A DNA stretch of 64,000 bases from Uloborus plumipes (Eukaryota; Arthropoda; Arachnida; Araneae; Uloboridae). The position numbers and the translations under genes are program-made. Under the pieces are notes generated by a model that saw only the letters and a program-made list of their open reading frames with translations, searched no databases and had not been told where the DNA came from. Of the stretch, positions 50,352 through 62,082 are shown piece after piece. The DNA lies in assembly GCA_038373865.1 (NCBI GenBank), contig JAXGGA010002234.1, positions 1-64,000 of the forward strand, given 5' to 3'. Each line of letters begins with the position of its first letter. The stretch's first letter is position 1.

Positions 50352-51490
50352 CTTAATAAAATGTTTTGTAATAAATTAAAAACAAATAAACCATAAAAAC
50401 ACACAATAAATACATGAAATCTTTATCCTAAAAATGCACCAAGCAGCAATAAACTATGCAAAGAAAAATTACTAAGAGTGTTAAAAGAAAAACATTAACC
50501 AAAAGATGGTAACTCAAAAAATAAAATGAAATACAGTAAAATCGGAAAAGTTGTCAGTTTTTGGGAATTAGCCCTATCTTATATGATGAAGGAAAATCTC
50601 AGTAACTAATCACTTCTCTATCCTGTAACCCTGTCTATCCTCAAAAGCAATACACACCACAGTTGACTTGAAATATTGTGAAAAACCCTGTAAATTGACA
50701 ACTTGGTTATTTTTTAAAAACTTAGTTAAATAAATTGTTAAATTTTATTATTATTTGTTTATTTATTTATTTTGAAGAATAACTTTTCAAAAATACTTTT
50801 AATGAAAAGCAATTTCCCAAATAGATGAAACAGTAGCATTAAGCTTTACCTGCTTGCATTTTTTTTCTTTACTGAAATTTTAAATTTTTACGATACTTCA
50901 TACTTTATTCTAGTAAATAATCACTAAAAATGTCTAAAAAACATTTTTACTTTATGTTTTAAAGAAATGTTAAACAATGAAAGTGAGTTTTAAAAAATTC
51001 AATTAATTAAAACATGAATGCTTTTGCAAGAAATGAGAAAATGGATGGAAATGATGGTCGTTATTTACCATATAGGATGTGCAACGGGGGGGGGGGGGGG
51101 AGCTTGCCCCCTCTACCGGGCACTACGTCTATGCATTTCACTAATTCAGCTCAAGTATCTCCTTAAATGAGCTTGAATAATGTGAATATATCGGAACTAA
51201 ACTATTCTAATGAAGAAATTAACAAAAAAAAAAACCATGCACACAGACAAATATTAGTTAATTTTACAAGTAATGAATACAATATTAGCCCTCTCCCCCC
51301 ATTACATGCAGAGGTCTCTTTTTTTTCCTTTTAAAGTATTCTCGCATTTCAAATTTTAGTTACTAACCAAAATGAATTAAATTAATTACAAAATCTTTAA
51401 GTTTTGCCTTTGAATGTTTACATTATAAGCATTCCTTTTTAGCCTACTTTTCCGTTAAAAATAAAATAAAGACGAAAAAAGTATTAAAAG
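50352..51490. other. Stretch upstream of the channel exons, no confirmed exon
   Basis: A/T-rich with poly-G at about 51087-51100. No exon that continues the channel was found. Confidence 0.5.
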
Positions 51491-51507
51491 TGGCTTAATG
51501 CATCTAA

Positions 51508-51566
51508 AAAATATCACCAAGTCAAAAAAATATCGCCAAGTTAAAAAAATATCGCCAAGTCCGAAA
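51508..51566 (+). repeat. 19-bp tandem repeat (AAAAATATCGCCAAGT)n
   Basis: Three copies of AAAAATATCRCCAAGT-like units in a row. Confidence 0.8.
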
Positions 51567-51655
51567 AAAAAACCAAAAAGAAATAAAAAGGTAAAATGAG
51601 TATCGAAAAATTAAAAATTTGAAAGTAGGGTATTGAGATGGGGGAATTTGTGTGT

Positions 51656-51688
51656 CGTTCGGTCGGTCGGTCGGTCGGTCTGTCTGTC
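51656..51688 (+). repeat. (GGTC)n/(TGTC)n microsatellite
   Basis: Repeated TCGG/GGTC then TCTG units just before the 148-bp array. Confidence 0.9.
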
Positions 51689-52275
51689 CCCTCCTAATAA
51701 CTTTTGAATGAACATTCCGATTGTGACAAACTTCTTTTTGTTGGAAAGATCTCGGCAAGTATAGCTCATTCCCATATTTGATTTTTCGATTTGAACAATT
51801 TTTGGTTCAACTTTGAACCGTTCAAACAACCTGTCCCGCGATGCTAATTTTTGTGTGAACAGTCCGATTTGAACAAACGTTTTTTGTTCGAAAGATCTTA
51901 TCAAGGATACTTCATTCCCGTATTTATATTTCCGATTTGAACAGTTTTTCGTTCAACATTGAACCGCTCAAGCAAGCTGTCACCCCTAATAACTTTTGAG
52001 TGAACAGTCCTATTTAAATAAACTTTTTTTTTTTTGTTCGAAGGATCTCAGCAAGGATACTTCATTTACCGTATTTAAATTTTCAATTTGAACATTTTTT
52101 CGTTCAACATTGAACCGTTCAAGCAACCTTTCCCCACCTAATAACTTTTGAGTGAACCGTCCGAAAATGGAATAAACTTTTTTTTGTTTGAAAGATCTCG
52201 GAGAGGCTCATTCCCATACTTCGCTTTTTGATTTGAACCATTTTTCGTTCAATATTGAACAGTTCAGAAAAAAAA
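51687..52275 (+). repeat. Degenerate tandem array, four units of about 143-152 bp
   Basis: Units begin at about 51690, 51839, 51982 and 52134. Each runs CCTAATAACTTTTGA.TGAAC, then AAAGATCTCGGCAAG, TTCATTCCCGTATTT and ATTGAACCGTTCAAGCAACC. Divergence is substantial, so the array is old. Confidence 0.85.
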
Positions 52276-52299
52276 TTTAACATTAGCGCCTACGGGGAA

Positions 52300-53150
52300 T
52301 TTAAGTTGAATGTTGATCCTGAACTTAAAGTCGGATTTCCTTCAAACTAACTTTGTAAGAAAATTGTTTTGATAAATAATGTATGTAAAGTACTTTTCTG
52401 AATAAGCTGCAGTGAGGACTCTGATTCCGACTCCGACTCCGCAAACATGGCGGAAATGCAGGCTCAGAAAAAAAAAATTACTGACTGTGCAGACGATTTT
52501 TTGTTTATTTATTCATTTGTTTTATTTTATTTATTATTGTTATCATTTTTTTTTCTTTTTTTTTGGCAGACGATTTTTTTTGTAACAAAAATGTTTCATT
52601 CACGAGAGCATTTTATTCTTTATTTATATTTAACAACTGGAAACGGATTAAAAGTGAAATTCGAGACATTTTATTAAGGGACGGACGAGTTCTTTTTTTT
52701 CTTTTTCTTTTTTTTCTTTGTTTGATAAAATGTGTTTTGATGCTCTTTGTACTTTTGTTTCTTTCTTTATTTATTTTTTATTTTTTGAAAACGATTGAGG
52801 ATTTTTTCTATGGAAGAACTGTAACAGTTACATTCTTAAAAAGGTGCGACAAAACTTTATTTATTCCTTTATTTACTTTTTACGTGTCTATTTCATCTGA
52901 TGAGAGGGGTATATTTTGCTTTTAGAAATTAGCTTTAAGTGCTAAAAAGGTATGTTTGACATAATTTTCAGTCTCAGATAATCAAGAGAATAATGATCAA
53001 ATGCTAGAATGCCGATGTCGATGTACGGGAAAGTAGGCTCGTTTAGTTCTTGTTAAGACTTTTATATTATAATCCCTAGAAATTCACTATTATAAGAATC
53101 AATTCTCTTTAATTTAAAATTTCGAAACTTTATAGTAATAACTATTTTAC
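52300..53150. other. Low-complexity T-rich stretch
   Basis: Includes a short (GACTCC)n patch near 52420-52440 and long T-rich tracts to 52790. The open frames here are hydrophobic because of poly-T and are not credible genes. Confidence 0.6.
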
Positions 53151-53889
53151 TTACTCTTGATCCCATATTCTCCTTCCAGAACAGTTACGCTGAAGGAGGG
53201 GGGAAAAAAGCTGTCGTTTACCAACAATTGAACAAATTCAAATGTAAGAAGCATAGTACGATGGAAAAGAGGGAGAAAACATATTACAGGGGACGTCGGC
53301 TAACTGAATCATTGGTTGATTGATTCAGCCGCTTTAAGAATCAAATTGCCGAAAACGGAACAATACCCAGCTTTTTTGAATTATCCGCTTTACTGAATCA
53401 GCCGCTTCAATGAATCAAAACTCTTCAGAACAAACGTGCTTCATTATGTGGTGGCCACTATAGGTATTTTCCTTTTTTTTTTCTCCTTTCTTTTTTAATG
53501 AGCCATTCGCATAATAACCAATGATCTGAGCAGCAAAGGAAGATATTTAACTCCTGAGATGAAATGAATCAACCAAAATAATGCTATAGTTGAAATGTTT
53601 GGGGAATGAAGAAGCTATGTTAGATTTTTTGAAAATACACTCTGGGCAATTTTAAGCAATGGATGCAGGTAAGCAAATAAAACTCGGTACATGAAAAAGT
53701 AGTCATTCGACCAACTTCATACACTCACTTACCGAGAAAACCAGAAAACAAAAAAGCTGCAGCAACTAAAACAATAAAACTTTGAACTTTAATTACTTGC
53801 AATTTCGATGTTGTCACAAAACCCCATTCATCTCCCTAGCTCTTCAATTACAGCAGTTGTATGGCTGCAATACAATTTTGTGTGTGAGC

Positions 53890-54066
53890 GGCTGAAAGAT
53901 ACAGCCATCTGACGTCACTGGCTTCGTTTCTCAAGGGTCGCTTTTTTTGCGCGTGGGTTTTTTTAAATTCATTAAAAATCGATCATTGAGTTTTAAAATT
54001 CGGTGATGGAGAATTTTTGTGTTTTGTAAGTCTCTTAACAATATTTAGCTGTCAAAGTTGGAATAA
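53890..54066 (+). repeat. Diverged direct repeat, copy 1 (with TGACGTCA)
   Basis: Matches 56082-56248 along TACAGCCATC, CACTGG.TTCGTTT, TTCATTAAAAATC.ATCATT and TTAACAATAT. This copy has a perfect CRE palindrome TGACGTCA at 53910-53917, lost in the other. Confidence 0.75.
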
Positions 54067-55678
54067 TTAATACATTGATACTTCCCAATTTGAATGATGC
54101 TAAATTTCGCACACTGAAAACATTTTATATGCCGGCACTAACACCATCAGTAGAAAGGATATTTTTGCTTATGAATAGTAAGTGGACTAACGGAAAATAA
54201 GCTGAATGAAATTCTGCAATGGATATCTTTCTTAACTAAAATCAACACGAAGTGTATTCAAGACAAGAGCTGCATTTCTTTTAAATGTTTATTTCTGTTT
54301 TTTTTTCTTTTTAAAGAACAGAAAAGAAGAAAAACAACGTGACTACATTGCAGTCTCCTTAAATAGTTACATGTCCCGTTTTCAGAAAAAAATAAATGGA
54401 TCTTAACTATGGTACAAAAATTGTCATGGAAGCAGTTATTCTAAATAGTTTTGCTTAATGTTGAATATACAACTAAAATATATGCGAAAATAATTCTAAA
54501 GTAAAAGAATTCAGCAAAATGAAAAAAAAAATCATTTCTGAACTTAAAGTTAATTTCATCACAATGTGATTGAACCTTACCTCCAGCACTTTCTGCTCTA
54601 TTCCCTAAAATACGAAAAGATATATTAGCATGTACATTTCAAGCAAGATAAGAACAAATAATAGAAGTATGAAATTTGATGAATTTTTGTATGAAAGAGA
54701 AAAAAAAAAGTCATTAAATTTGCTATTCATAATTTCAGGCTTGTATTTAAATGCGTTGAATGCTTAGAGTGCGAGATCGGCTATAATTTTCTTTGGAATA
54801 ACACAGTTGAGAAATCTCTGCTATATGTCATGCGTTTTAAAAGTGCAGTGAATTTTAACGTAATTGCTTTGTTTTCATTAAACCTCAAATGCTGTCTGTA
54901 CTTATGTGAGTTTTTGTGCTTTGAAATTACGTATTTTTCATAGCATATATGTCTTTCTACGTATATTTCTATGTATTTTAAACTCTTTTTCGTCATCATG
55001 TTTTGTATCAACCGTACTTGACTTGTAAAATTGTCCGTAGGGGATAAGGAAAGAATAATTACTCGGTATATATTATTTCTCAAACTCACTCTGGATTGCA
55101 TCAATTCCTCTCAAATGTAATCTGTACAATTAAAATCACAGCGTGTTTGTCTGTCTGACTGTTTGAAGCCTCATCTCTTCGAGAACCACTGAGAGCTGAG
55201 AGTCAAACGATAGGTATCGAAAAATTAGAAATTTTATGAGGATCCCATTTTGTCTGGTATCATCTTTGTATGATTTTGATTGCAAGACGGAATGAGGGAG
55301 GTAATTTCTTCACTCTTCCTGCTTTCCTGAAATGACGGTTGAAGGGCTTTGACTCAGTCTTCTCATCTTATCAAAACTCACGCCGCGCCGTTCCTTCGAC
55401 TTTATACGCTCTTTTATTCGGTCTACCCTTCACAGAGAATCATTGCAGTAGCAACAACATGCACCATAACGGAAACATAAATTGCATTTGCAAGGATCAA
55501 TTTGTACTTACATATTCATCAAGCACGTACATAGCTTTCCTTTTCCGCGACACAGTATATGTGATGGAACTGGAAAGAATAAATATTTTAAAATGTTTCC
55601 AACAAAGCAGTAAGAAGCATAACAGAAATCATAGGAAAGTTTTCGATTTTTACAGCATACATGATCATCACCGGTAAC

Positions 55679-55709
<31 letters not shown>

Positions 55710-56040
55710 GACAAGTTAAGTAGTTTTTTAAAAATAATTTTTTAAGTTCAAACGACGGTGACGTCAGAAGCCTCTTAGACTTTTCGGCAGAGCACCAAGG
55801 CTGGAGCGAGAAACTGCTTATGCCGAACGGAAACCGAGTTTCCGTACTGTCATAAGCTGTTCCCCGTGGCTGCCGGAAAAAGGTAGAAGTCACCACGTAA
55901 TGCCTCGCTAAAAATTCGAATATGGTTTTCGCCGCAAAAAGCGAAAAACAAACATTACTGACACCCGTGGCAGGTTATTGGATTACCCTTTGACGAATCC
56001 AATCTCCATACCGAATTAAGAGACTTAAAAAAACTCCGCA
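54067..56040. other. Intergenic or intronic stretch
   Basis: Contains poly-A at about 55680-55706, a GC-richer patch 55745-56000 with GTGACGTCA at 55755 and a hairpin ACGGAAAC-CGA-GTTTCCGT near 55828. A 112-codon frame at 55339-55677 has no recognisable domain. Confidence 0.45.
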
Positions 56041-56081
56041 ATGAAAAGCTTGCTTAGCTGCAATGATATTTTTATGGGTGA

Positions 56082-56248
56082 AAGCTGAAATTACAGCCAT
56101 CCAACGCCACTGGTTTCGTTTTCGAGGCGAGTTTTTTGTGCGCATGGGTTCTTTAAAAATTCATTAAAAATCAATCATTGTGTTTTAAAAATCGGCGATT
56201 GTGAAGTTTTGCAAGTGTGTTAACAATATCTAGTAGTCAAAGTAGGAA
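56082..56248 (+). repeat. Diverged direct repeat, copy 2
   Basis: See 53890-54066; the CRE position reads CCAACGCC here. Confidence 0.75.
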
Positions 56249-56939
56249 TTACTGCCCTGTTTTCTGTCATTTGTGAATTCATTATTTTCTATGTGAGCTC
56301 ATGTGATGAGGTTGAAAAGCCATCAACCTGCTTTTACACACAGGGGGTGGGAGTGGCGTAGTCAAGGGTTGAGAGGGGATCATAATCCCCAGATATTCCC
56401 CCACCTCTCCATACAATTTTTTTTTTTGCCATGGAGAGGGGGTGGCATAACTGTTATAGGTTCTGAAATTCTGCAAAGGCTTGCAAGAAAATAGAAGAAG
56501 AATTGAATATATCAGTGGTTCTCAACCTTTTCGCGGATAACGCCCCCTTTACGAGTGAAATTTTTTCCAACGCCCCCCTTTATATTAAAGGTGAGGGGGT
56601 GCGAAACGAGGTTTAAAGTTTAAAATATTTTCCTTCCAAAATTTTACAAAACGGTTAAAAAAGATATATTTTTCCTCATTAGTCATTATTAGAATTAAAA
56701 TGACGTATATAGAAATAAAAAAACAAATCTAGGATTAAACATATTTTGTTTTTAAAAGAATAATAATAAAATATAATGAAATAAAATAGAAATAAACAAG
56801 CGAAAAAAAAATTTCTCCAAAAATGAAGGAAGCAATTAGATGCAATAAAAATAAATACGCAAAGCATTTTCGTCTCATTCAAAATATGAAAGGACCATTA
56901 AAAATATATGTTAGTTAGATATTTGTTCTTAGTGGTTTA

Positions 56940-57290
56940 AAGCCAGTTTTCTCACGGTCGGTTTAATATTTTTTGTAAAGTGAAGGCGGAAGTCATCCTC
57001 ATTCGACGAAGTAGGAAGAGGGAAGACGATTTAAAAAATTTTGACGATAGCTCACGGGTAAAGGCTACTAATGTCTCTTTGCAGCCAAAATCCTTATGAT
57101 TGTTAACATTCCAGAAACCACCTTTTCAAGTTTCAGTGGTTGAAAGTTCCACCAATTCTTACTGATACTGAACAGCTGCGGTCTCAATATTTTCAAAAGG
57201 GTTCATGGCCCATTGGGGAACGTTCGGAGATAAAAATATCCTCAAAACGCTCAGAGAAGTATTTGTGCAAAGACTGAAGATGTTGGCAAA
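56940..57290 (-). pseudogene. Decayed hAT transposase C-terminal region
   Basis: Minus-strand frames give LHKYFSERFEDIF (57225-57265 area), then FWNVNNHKDFGCKETL, then in another frame LPSSYFVE and LYKKY. These follow the order of the hAT transposase C-terminus (LhxYF, FW..., the hATC dimerisation motif with STYLCE-like core). Frameshifts and stops separate them. Confidence 0.55.
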
Positions 57291-58656
57291 AACGTGAGCA
57301 TCATCGAAGTAGACTTCACTAAAAATAAACCATAAAAGTAAATTAACACGTTCAATGCTGACCTCATGACAATGGTAACCATCATCGGGCTGATTTTTTT
57401 TTTTTTTTTTTTGTCTAACTTACCAATTCCACTCCATTTTTAATTTAGAAAAAGGGAAAACAATTAAAAATTGTTTTTTAAATATTCAATTGTGAAAATT
57501 TAAAGTTCTCCTCCAAGAGGACAGCCGCCCGCTACGTGAACCTGTTGCCGTCCTTCCAAGAGTTCATGCGCTTCCAACGTGTTAATGAAGTGAGCAAAAG
57601 TAAAAGTTAAAAGAGGTCAAACAAAACAGTCGAACTGAGCGGGCACTGTAAGCATTGCAAATACGATTGCAAGGTAAAAATTTAGGACAATTACTAAACC
57701 GAGGAAAATAGCCAAATTGCACGAATGCCCTGGCCCATCGAGATATTTTGGATATCTTTAGGGTAGACTTACATTCTCATAGGTACTAAACTAAATTATG
57801 AGAACATGGTGAAAGAAAATTATTAAAGCAAGAAACAAAATCGATGACGTTGAATGTTCTGCCTAAAACGCTATTTGTGGGAGGCACTCGAATGCAATTG
57901 TGAAACTTTTTTGCAGTACTTTGAATTCTCCATTAAATTTCGGCAATAGACATTGAAATCTGGTATCCTAAACGGGTAATTGTTCAGTCTGAAAACCAGT
58001 TTCGTTTAGCAATAATCAAAATAGGTGACTGAAACTTGAGAACTTAATTTGACCATTTTCACCTGCAGATGCGGGACGATATTTATTCCTGTATGATAAT
58101 TACTAAAAAAAATGCGTTTTTAAAACTATTTAACAGCTACTAGAAATTAAATTGCTATGCTAAAAAATAATCAATCAACAGTTCAGCTAAAAAATAACCA
58201 AACGATTGGTGGGGCGGGGTGGGGGCTAATGCTTTTGAATTTAATTTAATTATGTGTGATCAAAATTAGCCAAAGGGACTGATATTAGATAAAACCATAC
58301 AAACCTGATTGCCACTGCGATTTATTGTAACGGTTCTTCATTAGCTAAAGCTTTACCGCGGAGAGATGGCGGGTGACCTTGAAGTGGAAACTGACCGCCT
58401 TATTTTGTAATAGGTAGCGTCAGAGTTATCAAGCAGGAACTAAAAATTCTTATATACGAGTAAGTAAAAAATAACTTTTGACGCTGATTCTTCCTATTTC
58501 AAAATGAAAGAGGTTCGTTTCCGCTTCAAAGTCATCCACCAGCTTTCCGTGGTCAAGCTACGACATTCTCTCTCAATATTATCGGACGCAAAAGATCACT
58601 AAAAAGAAAAATTGCTGCAAAAAAGAGAGACAGAGAGAAAAGGAAAAAAAAAGATG

Positions 58657-59948
58657 CCGTAAAATGGGGTGAATCGGAACACTTTTCAGCTTTGATTGTA
58701 AAAAAAGCAGTTAAAAGATTTTTTTTTTAATTTGATTTTTTGGGTGAAAACTTCGGTCTTGCTTTACTTTTGATATTCCGAGCAAAGACAAAACATTTTG
58801 AATAATAATTATTAAAATATATAGGAAATTATGGGTGTTCCGAATCACCCCGCTGATAGGGGTCAATCGGAACACATGTTAAAAATTTTAGTTTTTTCAA
58901 TTTAACCTGTAATAGGTCTTACAAACATGAGTAATATTGATGGGGGAGAATAAGAACAGATAATTACTGTCAAATAAATGTATAATTTCAATACCAGTAA
59001 ACGTTTATAATTTGTCAAAATTCAAAATAATTTTGAACTTATGAAAAATGAAAAGTAATTTTAAGAAATGCTTTTGAATTGGAATACAAAGATTTAACAT
59101 GAATAGAAGTCACTCATGTCGTCCACAAATATGTACTTGTCCTTAAAACTAGCAAACGTGACTTGTCTTAAGTTTTTTCATAACATCTCCTGGGATGAAC
59201 TCTGCCTTTTCTTTAATTTCTGGAACTCTCTAGGTTTCGGGGATTGTCCTGAAATATTTTTTCGCTTATTCATCACTGTCTGTGTGCTGGACTTTTACTA
59301 CATAAAGTCTATGTGACCTTCCCCATCGTATTTTAAGTAAAAAGAAGTCTCTTGGAGAAAAAATCTTTTGAAATCTGCAACTTTTTGTCATTCTAAGATC
59401 TAGTTGCTCACAAGAAGGGATAAACAGTAATAAATCCTTGTCCTTGTCTTAATTAGAAGAATTGGGGTTAGAATCTTGATTTTTTGAAGTTTCCTTCAAA
59501 TAAGTTTGAATTGGAACAACAGAACTAAGTGTTCCTATTCACCCCGCAAATTTTTTTCCTGTGTCATTTTTCAGAATTCTTCATTTTAATGACACAATTT
59601 ATAAAAAATGTAAATTCTAATGTGGTATTCTGTTGTTCAGATACATGTATAATTGAAACATACCACTCTTAGTTTTTAAATATAAGAAGATTTGCTCTTG
59701 CATATGAAGTTTTGCAGTCTATGAAAATGTGATGTTTTCTAACATTCCACGTGCAGCCCTCCTTAGAAGCCAGTAGCGTTGCCAGATTGACAAAAGTAAT
59801 TTTTTCCTACTTCCTATGATCTTACCTTTCTATAAAAAAAAATTAATGGCGAAAAATACCCAATAGTATATTTACGAAGAATTTCTTTGTACGGTCGGGA
59901 AGTTTTGTTCCGATTGACCCCGCTGTTCCTATACACCCCATTTTACGG
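58657..59948. mobile_element. Nested inverted-repeat element with CCGTAAAATGGGGTG ends
   Basis: The left end CCGTAAAATGGGGTGAATCG is mirrored by CTATACACCCCATTTTACGG at 59948. The core motif GGGGTSAATCGGAACA recurs inside in both orientations (about 58668, 58836-58875, 59530, 59905). 1.29 kb; no intact transposase; no clear target duplication. Confidence 0.7.
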
Positions 59949-60147
59949 TAAGCAAAAAAGCTAAACTATTTTAATAAAAACAGTTACCTCCGAAAAACGC
60001 AAGGAAATAAGTTTAAAGATTCCAGAGCGCATAAGTTTGTTTTATCGTAGGCACAATAAGTTGGATTCTTATTTAATGCAAAATTTAATTATAATTTTTA
60101 AAATCAAAATAAATTCTAATACATTTATTGTCATCTGACTCCCAAAT

Positions 60148-60262
60148 TTTCCCACCGCCCCCCTATCGCCCAAAATATACCCACCGCCCCCCTACTGCCC
60201 AAAACATGTTCACCGCCCCTCAGCATCTTCCCACCGCCCACAGGGGGGCGGTACCGCCCCCG
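60148..60262 (+). repeat. CCCACCGCCCCCC subterminal repeats of the hAT element
   Basis: About four imperfect units of CCCACCGCCCCCCTATYGCCC-AAA near the right terminus. GC-rich, unlike the rest of the region. Probably transposase-binding sites. Confidence 0.8.
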
Positions 60263-60589
60263 TTGAGAACCACTGGAATATATGAATCAAAAAGAATCTA
60301 AATCCAAGTCAAAAAGTGTATTGCTTTCTTTTCCCTTCTAGGATAAAAGCAAAGTATGGAATTACGAATTTTTATTCGTTTTCTGCTATTAAAATTGAAT
60401 AAACAACTTATTACTTAGCACTTTTTTTTATATAAAGGGTACATCTTGGAAAACTTTAGGAGAAGAACAAGTATTAATAATACTTCTATGATGCATTGTT
60501 GAAAGTGTTAAAATGTAAGTTTAGCAATGGCAATTTTAGAGCTCAATTAAAAAAGTATCGAATTATTTAAAAAACATCTCTTAGTGTTG

Positions 60590-60868
60590 TTGTCTTTCGC
60601 CTGCTAGCTGCTAGGCTGTCAATCTGAAGTGCGCTGCTTCACTTTTCCAACTGAACCATTATTTGGAGTGAAGCCTGAATTCCACAGTACACACATGGCA
60701 TAGGGACCCGTTTATAGGGCAGGCAGCTATTCACAGCACAACGACATATTCACACAAAGAAAGGACAAGGAGATGAAAGAGACATCCATGTCCAACCGGG
60801 ATTCGAACCCAGGACCTACGCATACGGATCAGACCTTTCTGACCACTAGACAATATTACCGGTGTACA
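60590..60868 (-). repeat. tRNA-derived SINE
   Basis: The minus-strand head (about 60862-60791) has A-box TCTAGTGGTCAGA and a perfect B-box GGGTTCGAATCC. A unique body follows and ends in an ACAACAACAC tail near 60590. RNA polymerase III promoter boxes are intact. Confidence 0.75.
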
Positions 60869-61774
60869 TTTTTCATCCTCGAAAGAATTGACAAACAAAA
60901 CTTTTCGCAACTGACAGCAAATACGAAATGCATAAAAGAAACAACTTTTTCGCCAGAAATTCAAGTCCGCTTCTTAGACCTAATGTAATTCACTCATTGA
61001 AAATTAGAAATACGGCTTACAAATTTTGTCAAGGGTATTTTCAAGCTAGGTATTTTCAAAACAAATTTAGCATCTTGGAAAATGGGGAAAAAATAAATAA
61101 ATAAAGCAATTAGGACATTTAAAATATGTTTGAATGTTGTGCTTTTTTTTTAAATACAAAATATCAAACATCCTTAATATTAAAAATCAAAATAGTAGGC
61201 ACGTTTTTTTTCCCTTTCATAACTATGACAATTTTTACTGTTTTCGCATATTTCCTCATTCAAAATGAACTTCACGCCTCTAAATAATGCCAAGGAGAAT
61301 TTTGGCGCTTTGAAAATAATTTAAGCAATATCTTTGATTATCCCATTAACCGCCGAAACATGAAATCATTATTTGATTTTGATACAAATCATAAAAGTTA
61401 TTATTTTGAGCCCATACAATAGTATTATGCTGCAAAAAGAATCAAATTTTACTTACATTTAGAAATATAGGGTGTTGCGTTGACGCAACGTCAGCGGAAA
61501 AGGGGTACGGATGCTAATTAGTTTTATTTGATACAATTCCGTAGTTTCAATGCGTTTTAGACTGGTAAAATTTGTATGAGCTTTGATATGGTTTTGAAAC
61601 GTGCAGACAACTTTAGAAGAAAGTGAAATTTGTTTTTAAAAAATCAATCTGAATAAATTTTAAATTAAATAAAAATTCGATTATCCAAGGTCATACATGA
61701 TAAACTTCGTTGCAATCGGGGTGGAGAGCAATATCTCAAGCATTGCAATGATAAACAGTTTGACAATGGCAATG
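60869..61774. other. Intergenic stretch
   Basis: A/T-rich; includes the small palindrome GTTGCGTTGACGCAAC at about 61474-61489. No gene seen. Confidence 0.5.
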
Positions 61775-62035
61775 GGACCGTGGTCAGTCCGATCAGTAAG
61801 GCATCGGACTCGTAACTGGATGGCCCCGGGTTTGATCCTAGCCGATCAAAGATCCACCGTCGTTACTAATGGTGGCTGGGCGACGCAAAATAAGGGTCGT
61901 GGTCACAAAGTCCTCCAAGTTAAACCATGCTTCTGGGTGTACAAGACCAGTTGTTTGCTCGGCCCTTGGTCTGGTTCAAAAGATCAGAGCGCTTTGAGAT
62001 AAATCGAGCTTCCACCTTAATGGTGCTCGTAAAAA
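61775..62035 (+). repeat. tRNA-derived SINE, tRNA-Thr-like head
   Basis: The head 61775-61848 has A-box-like GTGGTCAGTCCGATCAGTAA, an anticodon region GGACTCGTAACTG (CGT, Thr-like) and B-box GGGTTTGATCC. A body of about 185 bp follows to GGTGCTCGTAAAAACGG. Confidence 0.75.
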
Positions 62036-62082
62036 CGGAAGCCGTACTTATTCCGGCTGCGGAATAAGTACGGCTTCCGTTT
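62033..62082. repeat. Perfect 23-bp hairpin
   Basis: Arms 62033-62055 and 62060-62082 are exact complements around a GCTG loop (core GGAAGCCGTACTTATTCCG). It starts at the SINE's 3' edge. Confidence 0.95.

Larger units (their letters stand above)
56513..60275. mobile_element. hAT transposon (3.76 kb) with perfect 8-bp target duplication
   Basis: The left end begins CAGTGGTTCTCAAC and the right end is its exact complement GTTGAGAACCACTG, a standard hAT terminus. GAATATAT flanks both sides (56505-56512 and 60276-60283). It holds a decayed transposase near the left end, GC-rich subterminal repeats, and a nested 1.3-kb element. Confidence 0.93.

Noticed and set aside
52447..52925. Two overlapping hydrophobic frames
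   Set aside because: Composition is due to T-rich low-complexity DNA; no conserved residues or start context.
55339..55677. 112-codon frame
   Set aside because: No domain recognised, no splice or promoter support; kept only as a note in the intergenic entry.
61775..61848. Possible functional tRNA-Thr gene
   Set aside because: Arms are imperfect, no closed acceptor stem, and it continues into a SINE body.
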